From WTFY01 sp965214675 (GTDB taxonomy: Bacteria; Pseudomonadota; Gammaproteobacteria; UBA4575), in the NCBI GenBank assembly GCA_965214675.1, contig OZ243969.1:434001-498000 (forward strand): a DNA stretch of 64,000 nucleotides, in the 5' to 3' direction. The translations under genes were made by a program, and so were the position numbers. The notes beneath the pieces were generated by a model. It had not been told where the DNA came from. It saw only the letters and a list, made by a program, of their open reading frames with translations, and did not search any database. The stretch's first letter is position 1; each line of letters opens with the position of its first letter. Below, piece by piece: positions 17,403 to 25,456 of the stretch.

Positions 17403-18275
17403 ATGACGGTGATCGCGTACGGGACAACAAGAATGCGTGCATTAAAGGCAGTACTGATCAGTCTGCTGTTCTCGTTGAGTGCTGTGGCGCTGGCGCAGGA
17501 AGCCAGCGATGCAAGAGCCCTGGCCGACAGGATGCAGAAACTCGAGCAGGCACTGAGCAACCAGGCACTGCTGGACCTGGCCCAGAGAATCGCCACCCTG
17601 CAGCGTGAAGTGCGCGAGTTGCGCGGCGAGAACGAGAGACTGGCCTACGAGTTGAACAGCATCAAGACACTGCAGCGCGAACAGTACATGGCCATCGAGC
17701 GCCGCCTACAATCCGCAGGGATGGCACCCGCTGCAGGAACCACCGGGGTCCTGGACACTTCGGCGCTCGGGCCAGCAGCGGGTACGGCAGCCTCACCACT
17801 TCCCGAATCACAGGCCTTGCTGACAAGTCCTCCTGTCGAGCCTGCCAGTGCGCCACTGTCCGGCCAGGTGGTTTCCCAGGAGACCAGCGGTGAGGTGGCG
17901 GAGGACTACAAGAATGCCTTTACCCTGCTCAAGGGTGGAAAGTACGATGATTCGATTGGTGCATTTGAGTCATTCCTGCGCAAGCATCCGAACAGCAAGT
18001 ATGCGGGCAATGCCCAGTACTGGCTTGCCGAGGCGAACTACGTTACCCGGCGCTACCCGCAGGCGCTGGTCGAATTTTCCAGGGTGGTCAGCAAACACCC
18101 TGCCAGCTCAAAGCTTGCCGATGCACGCCTCAAACTGGCGTTCACCCACTACGAACTCGGCCAGTTTCCGGAGGCGCGAACCGAGTTGACCCGCTTGCGG
18201 GCGCAGTTCCCCAATTCAAGCGTCGCCAGCCTGGCGCAGCAGCGCCTCGAGAGAATGTCGCGCGAGGGTCATTGA
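17403..18275 (+). CDS. cpoB: Cell division coordinator CpoB (YbgF)
   Basis: A periplasmic protein linking PBP1B activity to Tol-driven constriction. The 290-residue frame has a signal peptide; starting at the internal ATG 17433 would give a standard one (MRALKAVLISLLFSLSAVALA), so that start is plausible. A trimerising coiled coil follows (about residues 40-100), then a Pro/Ala/Ser-rich linker and three TPR-like repeats from about 165 (YKNAFTLLKGGKYDDSIGAF, YWLAEANYVTRRYPQAL, LKLAFTHYELGQFPEA). It is the last gene of the tol-pal cluster. Confidence 0.92.
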   Translation: MTVIAYGTTRMRALKAVLISLLFSLSAVALAQEASDARALADRMQKLEQALSNQALLDLAQRIATLQREVRELRGENERLAYELNSIKTLQREQYMAIERRLQSAGMAPAAGTTGVLDTSALGPAAGTAASPLPESQALLTSPPVEPASAPLSGQVVSQETSGEVAEDYKNAFTLLKGGKYDDSIGAFESFLRKHPNSKYAGNAQYWLAEANYVTRRYPQALVEFSRVVSKHPASSKLADARLKLAFTHYELGQFPEARTELTRLRAQFPNSSVASLAQQRLERMSREGH

Positions 18276-18279
18276 AGGG

Positions 18280-18960
18280 GTGGCAGAATCCGCCACGCCA
18301 CTGAATGTGGGGTCTGAGCCGAAGAGGCTCCGTATTACCGAGATCTTTTGCTCGATCCAGGGCGAATCTACCAGCGTAGGCATACCGACTATCTTCGTGC
18401 GGCTCACGGGTTGTCCGCTGCGATGCCAGTACTGCGATACGGCGTATGCATTTACCGAAGGGGAGTGGATGAGCTTCGATGAGATCGGGGCAGCCGTCTC
18501 CGGCTTCAATTTACGCCACGTCACGGTGACCGGAGGTGAGCCCCTTGCACAGAAACGATGTCTCGACTTGTTGACAACTCTTTGTGATGAAGGCTACGTG
18601 GTATCACTCGAGACCAGCGGTGCGCTCGATATTGCAAACGTCGACCCGCGGGTGATCAAGGTGGTGGATATCAAGACGCCGGCATCGGGGGAGTCCGGCA
18701 AAAATCGTTGGGAAAATGTTCAGTACCTGCGTGAGTGCGACCAGGTGAAGTTCGTACTGTGTAACCGCAAGGACTACGAGTGGGCGAGGTCGATCGTCCA
18801 GCAACACCAGTTGATGCACCGCTGCGAGGTGTTATTCTCACCCGCATTCGATGACCTGGAGTCCCGACAACTTGCTGAATGGGTTTTGGAGGATCGCCTG
18901 CCCGTTCGCTTTCAGCTCCAATTGCACAAACTGCTTTGGGGGAATGAACGGGGCCGCTGA
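18280..18960 (+). CDS. queE: 7-carboxy-7-deazaguanine synthase QueE
   Basis: A 226-residue radical SAM enzyme that converts 6-carboxytetrahydropterin to 7-carboxy-7-deazaguanine in queuosine synthesis. The 4Fe-4S motif is RLTGCPLRCQYCDTAYAF (CxxxCxxC near residue 48), and the SAM-binding VTVTGGEPLAQ follows near 85. It begins with GTG, 4 bp after cpoB, and is followed 6 bp later by queC, the next enzyme in the pathway. Confidence 0.96.
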   Translation: MAESATPLNVGSEPKRLRITEIFCSIQGESTSVGIPTIFVRLTGCPLRCQYCDTAYAFTEGEWMSFDEIGAAVSGFNLRHVTVTGGEPLAQKRCLDLLTTLCDEGYVVSLETSGALDIANVDPRVIKVVDIKTPASGESGKNRWENVQYLRECDQVKFVLCNRKDYEWARSIVQQHQLMHRCEVLFSPAFDDLESRQLAEWVLEDRLPVRFQLQLHKLLWGNERGR

Positions 18961-18966
18961 CAGGCG

Positions 18967-19656
18967 TTGAAAGATTCAGTGCAACAGGGCACCAAAGCCA
19001 TTGTTCTTCTCTCGGGAGGGCTCGATTCCACCACGGCACTGGCTCTCGCACAGTCACAGGGATTCGACTGTTATGCCTTAAGTGTCCGCTACGGGCAGCG
19101 TCATGGTACGGAACTGGATGCCGCAATCCGGGTAGCACGTGAATTCAAGGTCGTCGAGCACAAGATCCAGGAGGTGGATCTTTCCACGTTCAAGGGTTCT
19201 GCGCTGACCGATGATACGGTGCAGGTCCCCGACCATCCTACAGAAGGCATACCGGTGACCTACGTGCCGGCAAGAAACACGATATTTCTCTCCATTGCAC
19301 TGGCGTGGGCCGAGGTCCTGCATGCCAGGGACATCTTCATCGGCGTCAATGCTATCGACTATTCGGGCTACCCTGACTGCAGGCCTGAATACATTCAGGC
19401 ATTCCAGCGCATGGCCAATCTTGCAACCCGGGACGCAGTCGAGGGGCATACGATGACCATACATTCCCCGCTTGTTTCAATGACGAAGTCTGAAATCATC
19501 CACCTGGGTGATGAACTGGGTGTGGATTATTCCCTGACGGTTTCCTGTTATTCAGCGAACGGGCAGGGGCAGGCATGCGGGGTGTGCGATGCCTGTCGTT
19601 TCAGAAGACAGGGGTTTGTCGCCGCCGGTATCGAGGATCCGACCCCGTATGCATGA
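18967..19656 (+). CDS. queC: 7-cyano-7-deazaguanine synthase QueC
   Basis: A 229-residue ATP-dependent enzyme turning 7-carboxy-7-deazaguanine into preQ0. The PP-loop is VLLSGGLDSTTALA near residue 13; the zinc site is formed by Cys residues of SCYSANGQGQACGVCDACRFR near 193-213. It begins with TTG at 18967, the first start in frame after queE. queE and queC together give preQ0; queD and the later queuosine genes are not in the window. Confidence 0.96.
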   Translation: MKDSVQQGTKAIVLLSGGLDSTTALALAQSQGFDCYALSVRYGQRHGTELDAAIRVAREFKVVEHKIQEVDLSTFKGSALTDDTVQVPDHPTEGIPVTYVPARNTIFLSIALAWAEVLHARDIFIGVNAIDYSGYPDCRPEYIQAFQRMANLATRDAVEGHTMTIHSPLVSMTKSEIIHLGDELGVDYSLTVSCYSANGQGQACGVCDACRFRRQGFVAAGIEDPTPYA

Positions 19657-19723
19657 TTGCCGGCACCGTGGGGTGAGAGACGTAGAGCCTTGGAGGAATT
19701 TGAGGTAGGATAGCGCGCCGTGT

Positions 19724-19799
19724 GGGTCGTTAGCTCAGTTGGTAGAGCACCGGGCTTTTAACCCGATGGTCATAGGTTCGAATCCTATACGACCCACCA
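19724..19799 (+). tRNA. tRNA-Lys (anticodon TTT)
   Basis: A 76-nt cloverleaf: acceptor GGGTCGT paired with ACGACCC, D-arm TAGCTCAGTTGGTAGAGC, anticodon loop CTTTTAA giving TTT, T-arm with GGTTCGAATCC and an encoded CCA. Its 3' end borders a gene-sparse accessory segment, so it may mark an old integration site. Confidence 0.97.
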
Positions 19800-19802
19800 G
19801 TT

Positions 19803-19858
19803 AATCTCAATAAAATCATAAGGTTATAAATATCCCTGGATTTTATTTTCTTGAGATT
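19803..19858. repeat. Imperfect inverted repeat just 3' of tRNA-Lys
   Basis: AATCTCAATAAAATC (19803-19817) is matched by its reverse complement at 19839-19858, interrupted by a 3-nt bulge (GATTTTATT, TTC, TTGAGATT). It is AT-rich with a 21-nt loop. It could end the tRNA transcript or be part of a former attachment site; two copies of TTGTGTCAA follow within the next 30 bp. Confidence 0.5.
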
Positions 19859-20018
19859 CTCCTGATTGTGTCAAATTTGTGTCAATCAGGTGAGTTTCAT
19901 ATAGGCTGCACCAAAAGAGGATGATGCCGACCCCACCCTCGCTCTCGTTGACCCGATCAGGATATAGGGAAAAGATTGCGCCAGATTCACTTGACCTGAC
20001 CGCGCGCCATCATACCTT

Positions 20019-20969
20019 TCAGGGCATGGCGTAGCGGATCGTGAGCAATGCGGAGAACCGGTTGATGTCGTCGGTGCGTGACCGAGTACTGACCGGCTCG
20101 CTGCCATCGAGACGGAGGTTGGGTGCGTGGCTGCGTAGCAGGTCTCCCTGGTAGGGGCGGGACTCAAACGTCTCAAAATGTTTCCACTGGACCTTGAGCC
20201 CGAAAGAAAGAGTCTCCGAAAACTTGCGGTCCACGCCCAGGACCAGCGCATAGCTCGTAAGGGTGTCCCGGAACTTTTCACGGCCCACGCTGACCGTTCC
20301 GGCAAGGTTGTGACGGATCTCCGCTGCATTGGGCTGGCCGGTGCCGGTTGCAATGTTCTGCGGATTCGTGCTCCGGGCCCAAAGCCAGGAAAAGTCCTTG
20401 CGCAAGCGGGCGAGGCCCAGGCCAATCCCTGCATAGGGCGTCCATCGGGTTCGGTTCGGCCAGTCACGATAGCCCATGACGAACAACTCGTCCGAAGTTG
20501 TGGTCCCGAGAGTCTCCTGGCCAATGGAAAGCTCGTTGCTGATCTTGTCAAAGTCCACGCCAGTGGCATCGGACGATGAAACCGTTTGATCGAATCGCGT
20601 GGTGTTGTGCGCATAGAGCACGGCAAGCCGGAATCGCGGCGATAACCGCAAACCCAGTTCCGTCTCGACAGAGAATCCACTGCCCCGATCGAACTCCGCT
20701 TGCCATCCGTCCCCATATCCGCGATTGGGCACCGTGCAGCCGGGCACTGCGAGAGCCCTTGGGTTGATATACTCGTCGCAAAAGCTGGCCCGGTCATTAC
20801 TGCGGCTTACTACGGTGACATCCTCCGAGATGTTCCCGCCAACAGCAAGTCCCCAATACCATTGGGCAGCACTTGTCTTTGTGGGCGCAACGAAAGCCAG
20901 CACCGCCAGCGAAACCATCGTCACGATTCGTTTACAGATCCGGTTGGATAGGCAGACGGTAGGCATCAT
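20019..20969 (-). CDS. Outer-membrane beta-barrel protein
   Basis: A protein of about 315 residues with a signal peptide (hydrophobic VTMVSLAVLAFVAPTKTSA, cleavage near residue 35) and alternating hydrophobic/polar strands through to a C-terminal INRFSALLTIRYAMP. The pattern fits an OmpA/OmpW-like or porin-family small barrel: WYWGLAVGGNI opening, WTPYAGIGLGLARL and YALVLGVDRKFSETLSFGLKVQWKHFE strands. I do not recognise a specific family. The frame is open to 21035; the ATG pair at 20966-20969 is preferred because it opens the signal peptide. It faces tRNA-Lys and is the first gene of the accessory segment. Confidence 0.7.
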   Translation of the reverse strand: MMPTVCLSNRICKRIVTMVSLAVLAFVAPTKTSAAQWYWGLAVGGNISEDVTVVSRSNDRASFCDEYINPRALAVPGCTVPNRGYGDGWQAEFDRGSGFSVETELGLRLSPRFRLAVLYAHNTTRFDQTVSSSDATGVDFDKISNELSIGQETLGTTTSDELFVMGYRDWPNRTRWTPYAGIGLGLARLRKDFSWLWARSTNPQNIATGTGQPNAAEIRHNLAGTVSVGREKFRDTLTSYALVLGVDRKFSETLSFGLKVQWKHFETFESRPYQGDLLRSHAPNLRLDGSEPVSTRSRTDDINRFSALLTIRYAMP

Positions 20970-21136
20970 CCCTTCTCGCATGGATACGAATGATGCGCAG
21001 TGTGCTGTTCTGTAAGGAGCTTTCACCGGAGACATGCATGGGGCATTGCCTTGTTTCGAGTTCCCAGAACTATCATCTCAGAGGCGTGAGTTTTTTCGGT
21101 CATCGGTTCGGTTGCAATAATGAATACCAGGCTGGA

Positions 21137-21289
21137 TCACACCGCCCATACGCCACATAATTCGTCTCGCAGTACACCAACAAAGTGATTCCAGACATAG
21201 CGGCAGGCGCCTGCAAGCTCGTGCAGCTTGTGTGCCTTGGCCGGTGTCTGCGGGTGCAGGCGGTAACGAATGGTACGGTATGTCTTCAT
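21137..21289 (-). pseudogene. Truncated TnpB-like (IS200/IS605 OrfB) N-terminal stub
   Basis: A 50-codon frame on the minus strand begins MKTYRTIRYRLHPQTPAK and continues through GACRYVWNHFV before a stop. That is the characteristic N-terminus of TnpB, the RNA-guided nuclease of IS200/IS605 elements, whose full length is about 350-400 residues. The RuvC-like catalytic part and the zinc ribbon are absent and no tnpA is visible nearby. It is the remnant of a degraded element. Confidence 0.7.
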
Positions 21290-21787
21290 GCGGATTTTGC
21301 TACATGATTTCCTAATATATCATCGATTAGTACCATGATTAAGGTTCCAGGAATTCAAGGTGAAATGACTCCTTCAATATGAAGATCAATAGGGCAGGCA
21401 TTGTCAAGTGTATGTACGGTTATGAAATAGTGGTTCGAATCTCCCATCGACTTTCCGTGAATGCTCGACCTTGACCTTCTCACAGAGTGCAGGGATCAAC
21501 CGCGTCGTGCGGTATGCCTGCACACTGGCATCTGCACTTGGATGCCGGACTCGAGCGGCTGACTTGGCATGTCAGGGCAGGCAGAAGTTCTTCGGCAGCC
21601 GTAATGACGAGTGGGCTGCATACATCCTGTAAGCCAACCCCTCCTCACGGTTGAGATTTTGCCAGCTTGCTCATACACTTCGGGTGACTTGTACAAGTTC
21701 AGCCATGCATCCTGCCTATAACAATTTCCATGATTTTCTTTCATTGAGGGCATGCTGTTACGTTGCATGTTTTGTCTGGAATAGCCC
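21290..21787. other. 498-bp gap without a recognisable gene
   Basis: No frame here shows protein-like composition or a family match. The first part is AT-rich (5' side of the TnpB stub). A T-arm-like string, GGTTCGAATC at 21432-21441, is present but its stem does not pair well. The gap presumably holds the promoter of the GTG-started gene at 21788 and decayed sequence. Confidence 0.5.
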
Positions 21788-22969
21788 GTGTTGACATTCA
21801 CGGAAGAAATTCTCCTTTTGCTCGGTGATGAGGAAGGTTTATTTCTCCCTATAAAAAAACATGCCTTCGAGTGTGCCCTGGCAGGCGCCATCTTGATGGA
21901 TCTCGCCTTTGCCTACCGTATTGACACGGACTTGCAGGCGCTCATGGTCACGGACCCCACCCCGACAGGCAATTCCATGCTCGACCGTGTTCTGGTGAAA
22001 ATTTCTGCCCGTACCGACATTACCGATACCTCAACCTGGATCAGGGTGCTGGCCACCGACGATGCAGCGACGATTCGTGAGCAGGCGCTGAATGGCCTTG
22101 TCAACCGCCGCATCCTCGAGAGACGACGCAAACGTTTTTTGTGGATGTTCCACTCCGTTAGTTACCCCATCGTCGATGGGGCACCTCTGCACGCTATCAA
22201 GTCACGCATCGAGAACGTACTTTCCGACGACATTCCAGACCCCAGGGACATCGCCCTGTTCTGCCTGGTCGATGCCTGTCAGATACTCCCCGATCTGATT
22301 CCCGGGTGGGAGACCAAAGAGACTGGCTCGCGACGCGATTTGTTGCGCAAGATGGACCTGATCGGTCGTGAGCTGACCGGGACGATCAGTGACCTCCAGG
22401 ACACCATCATCCGTGCAGCCCGAGCCCAGGCGGCGCGCTTTCGGAAGTCGTTGCTGACCTTCGCCGCTATCGGTGGCGGGGCAGTGATTGCAACATTGCT
22501 GGTACCGCGCATACCGGTGCCGGATCGATACGGACCCTCTCTCCCTGAACTCCTGTGGTTCGACGGGTTCTGGAAGCAGTTCAGTGGCTATTTGCTTGTA
22601 GGTCTCAGCAGTGCAGGACTTGCTGTCGCCGTAACGATCAAGAAGCAACTGGTGCCCTGGGTCTCAGGCTCCCATCGGTGGAGGCTCTCCCACATCCTTT
22701 TGGGTATAGGCTGCGTACTTGCTCTTTTTATCCACACCGGGTTTCGCCTGGGTACCCATTTCAACGCCGCGCTCATGAGCTGCTACCTCGCCGTGTTACT
22801 TACCGGCGCACTGACCGGGATTGTGATCGGAGGGGCCCCGCATCTGCAGCAAATGGGCCTGCAAAGGACCAGCACGCCTCGACGCCTCCTGATCTGGGCA
22901 CACGCCCTGGCCATTTGCCCATTACCGGCCCTCCTCATCGTCCACCTCCTCTCCGTTTACCTGTATTAG
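21788..22969 (+). CDS. GPP34-domain protein fused to a two-heme b-type membrane domain
   Basis: A 393-residue protein with two parts. Residues about 1-215 resemble the GPP34 (Golgi phosphoprotein 3-like) fold: TFTEEILLLLGDEEG at the start, ALAGAILMDLAFAYRID near residue 32, and the internal RRRKRFLWMFHSV segment. Residues about 220-393 form four or five membrane helices, two of which carry paired His with H-x13-H spacing (His302/His316 and His372/His386), the arrangement that ligates two b hemes in cytochrome b and ferric-reductase-like bundles. The gene starts with GTG and is followed 13 bp later by an 11-heme cytochrome c. I infer a quinol-oxidising or electron-transfer membrane partner; the GPP34 part may bind lipid headgroups, as in eukaryotes, but that is not shown. 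Confidence 0.65.
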   Translation: MLTFTEEILLLLGDEEGLFLPIKKHAFECALAGAILMDLAFAYRIDTDLQALMVTDPTPTGNSMLDRVLVKISARTDITDTSTWIRVLATDDAATIREQALNGLVNRRILERRRKRFLWMFHSVSYPIVDGAPLHAIKSRIENVLSDDIPDPRDIALFCLVDACQILPDLIPGWETKETGSRRDLLRKMDLIGRELTGTISDLQDTIIRAARAQAARFRKSLLTFAAIGGGAVIATLLVPRIPVPDRYGPSLPELLWFDGFWKQFSGYLLVGLSSAGLAVAVTIKKQLVPWVSGSHRWRLSHILLGIGCVLALFIHTGFRLGTHFNAALMSCYLAVLLTGALTGIVIGGAPHLQQMGLQRTSTPRRLLIWAHALAICPLPALLIVHLLSVYLY

Positions 22970-22982
22970 GGAACGCTGGCGC

Positions 22983-24470
22983 ATGTCACAGAAAGTGATG
23001 CCAGTTCTGGTGATCATCACGCTGCTTGGTGCAGCGTATATCGCTGCAACCATGATCCTGGCCGGAGACCGGCGCATGCTTTTGATCGGCAAAACTACGA
23101 ATGCCCACCATCAGTTGGAGATGGCCTGTGAGACCTGTCATGCCAAATCCGTTTTCACCAGCACGGCAGCGGCAGAAAAGGCATTGAACAAGAACTGCAG
23201 GGTATGCCACGAGGCTGAACTGAAGGCCGCCAAGGACAGCCACTCGCGCAACAAATTCCGCAATCCGAGAATGGCAATCTACTGGGACAAGCTCGATGCC
23301 CGTCTTTGTACAAGCTGCCATATCGAGCATCGTCCGGAGATCACACGAAAAGGTGCCGTTACCGTTGCGATGGATTTTTGTGTGGCGTGTCACTCTGAAG
23401 GCGATCAGGACATCCGAACGACCCGGTCCAGCCACGCAGACCTGACCTTCGACACCTGTGCCTCGGCAGGCTGTCACAATTTCCACGATAACCGTGCACT
23501 CTTTGAGGACTTTCTGGTCGAGCATGCGGGCCACCCTGAACTTTCACAGCCGTCGGTGCACAAGTTGTCTGCACTTCATCATGCCCGTTTGCCGCAGGCA
23601 GACACGGCACTTGAGGTCAGCGATGCAAAGGCACCGGCGGCAGCGCTTGCAGATTCCATGTTGCTGCAGCACTGGGCCGATTCCGGTCACGCAGCAGCAG
23701 GAATCAACTGCATTGCTTGTCATGCAGCGGACCTCACAGAAGCTGCCTCAGCAGCCGAGACAGCCGCTCACTGGATTGATGAACCATCGCTGGCGGTATG
23801 CCTGGATTGCCACAAGCCGCAGGCCAGAACGTTTGTCAGGGGGCGACATGGGATGCGCCAGCACCCGAAAATAGCAAAGCCCAGAAATCCGGGCCAGAGA
23901 CTCAGGCAAGCCGGACTCTCCAAAGTTGTACCGGAGAGGGTTGTCCGTTGGCTCCAGGATCCAGCCATGCCAGCTTATATGACTGTCGGCGAGGCAAGAT
24001 TGCCCATGCATGCCGATGTAGATCACTCACAGGCCGTTCATTGTGGCTCATGCCACCGACCCCATGCAGTCGATACGCAGTGGGCTGCGGCACAGACCTG
24101 CATGACATGCCATGATGATCTGCATAGTCGCAGTTATTCTTCCAGCCCCCACTACGCACTCTGGCAGTCCGAACTTGCAGGCCAGACACCACCTGGTAGC
24201 GGCGTCAGCTGTGCGACCTGTCATATGCCAAAATTCGAACGCCGTGGAAAAATTACAACCAACCATAACCAAAACGACAACTTGCGGCCCAACGAGAAAA
24301 TGATCCGAACGGTTTGCCTCGACTGTCACAGCCTGGGTTTTTCACTGGATGCGCTTGCTGATACCGATCTGGTCAAACGAAATTTCAGGGGGAAACCCAT
24401 GGTGCACGTGGAAAGTATCGACTGGGCGATCAGGCGTATGTCATCGGGTGAAGGCAAGTCTGAGGATTGA
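22983..24470 (+). CDS. Membrane-anchored undecaheme c-type cytochrome
   Basis: A 495-residue protein with an N-terminal membrane anchor (about residues 5-26, uncleaved) and a periplasmic domain containing ten CxxCH sites (CETCH, CRVCH, CTSCH, CVACH, CIACH, CLDCH, CGSCH, CMTCH, CATCH, CLDCH) and one CASAGCH (CxxxxCH) between the fourth and the next, so eleven possible c hemes. It resembles cytochrome c3/doubled-CXXCH proteins but I do not recognise a named enzyme; no catalytic signature of nitrite reductase or hydroxylamine oxidoreductase is evident. It lies 13 bp after the GPP34-cytochrome b gene and would accept electrons from it. Not all His ligands can be assigned by eye. Confidence 0.88.
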   Translation: MSQKVMPVLVIITLLGAAYIAATMILAGDRRMLLIGKTTNAHHQLEMACETCHAKSVFTSTAAAEKALNKNCRVCHEAELKAAKDSHSRNKFRNPRMAIYWDKLDARLCTSCHIEHRPEITRKGAVTVAMDFCVACHSEGDQDIRTTRSSHADLTFDTCASAGCHNFHDNRALFEDFLVEHAGHPELSQPSVHKLSALHHARLPQADTALEVSDAKAPAAALADSMLLQHWADSGHAAAGINCIACHAADLTEAASAAETAAHWIDEPSLAVCLDCHKPQARTFVRGRHGMRQHPKIAKPRNPGQRLRQAGLSKVVPERVVRWLQDPAMPAYMTVGEARLPMHADVDHSQAVHCGSCHRPHAVDTQWAAAQTCMTCHDDLHSRSYSSSPHYALWQSELAGQTPPGSGVSCATCHMPKFERRGKITTNHNQNDNLRPNEKMIRTVCLDCHSLGFSLDALADTDLVKRNFRGKPMVHVESIDWAIRRMSSGEGKSED

Positions 24471-24565
24471 TGGCCGAATACGACAAGCCCAGGTCATGCG
24501 TCCTTGAACAGCATGGTACACTTCAACTGCAGTTCATCCTTGGCGTTTGATGGAGGGAAATGGGC

Positions 24566-25129
24566 ATGAAGCGGATCTTGGCAACGGCTGTTTGGCTTGC
24601 ATGGGGTATTTGTGCTGCAATGACAAGTGCTGCAGCTGAAGGAGTTCCCTACGAGAACGTGGCGGACATGCTGTATCAGGTGATGTCGGCAAATCGGGAA
24701 GTCTATACCCGTGAGGTGGTCCAGCGCCTTACGGTAGACGAGCAGATACTGACTGCATCGGAGCATTTTGAAGACGATGCAGCCTTGCCCTTGCCGTCGC
24801 AGATGTTCCGCTTCGTAGCGGAAGAGGTGATGGACAACACAGCGGATTTTTCTTACTCACTGCTGTCTCTACATCCAATCAACAAGAAAAACGGGCCCGG
24901 CACGGATCTGGAAAGGCAAGGACTTGAATATGTCGCCGAACATCCAGGGGAAAACTTTTATGGGGAAGAGACACTGGGTGATAAGCGCTATTTCAGTGCG
25001 GTGTATCCCGATCATGCTGTGGTCGAAGCTTGTGTACATTGTCACAATAACCATAAGGATTCCCCGCGTACTGACCTCGAGCTAGATGATGTAATGGGTG
25101 GCGTTGTCATTCGTATCCCGATTGACTGA
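24566..25129 (+). CDS. Tll0287-like (DUF3365) monoheme periplasmic protein
   Basis: A protein of 187 residues with a signal peptide (about residues 1-24, ending TSAAA) and a Tll0287/DUF3365 domain, a PAS-like heme c fold. The heme site is CVHCH near residue 155, within EACVHCHNNHKDSP, and the family's YFSAVYPDHAVVEAC precedes it. Start: GGAGGG at 24552-24557 is 8 nt before the ATG at 24566, better than the ATG at 24560. Such domains occur as sensors or redox carriers. It follows the 11-heme gene by 95 bp and probably belongs to the same unit. Confidence 0.82.
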   Translation: MKRILATAVWLAWGICAAMTSAAAEGVPYENVADMLYQVMSANREVYTREVVQRLTVDEQILTASEHFEDDAALPLPSQMFRFVAEEVMDNTADFSYSLLSLHPINKKNGPGTDLERQGLEYVAEHPGENFYGEETLGDKRYFSAVYPDHAVVEACVHCHNNHKDSPRTDLELDDVMGGVVIRIPID

Positions 25130-25456
25130 CAGGATCGTTTGCCAATATTGGCACTTGCAGATAGAAAAAAGTTCTTCTCCGCCTGGCGATGAGGGAGACT
25201 GACTCGAATATCATTCAGGGCAGTTCTGTAACCATGCTCGTCTCACTGTCATGACTTTTACTTATGAGTAAGTTCTGAAATTACCGTCGTCACATTTAAA
25301 AGTCAGTCGTCACTCTTCGTCGTCGTCATCATCTCTGAGCATGCATTTTCCAGATGATCAAATCATTTATAAACTTCGTAACGGACTTATCCAAAAGCGA
25401 GGTGTACAATTCTACTTTTTTTGGCATAAGGCGTAGTGCCTGCTTAAGGAACACCT
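25130..25456. other. 327-bp intergenic region with a perfect 14-bp palindrome
   Basis: No coding frame is convincing. TGCCAATATTGGCA at 25140-25153 is a perfect palindrome 11 bp after the stop of the Tll0287-like gene, suggesting an operator or short terminator stem. AT-rich sequence near 25400-25430 may contain the promoter for the next gene. Confidence 0.5.

Noticed and set aside
21431..21450. T-arm-like string GGTTCGAATC, possible tRNA fragment or att site
   Set aside because: The flanking stem does not pair and no other cloverleaf part is present; it may be chance.
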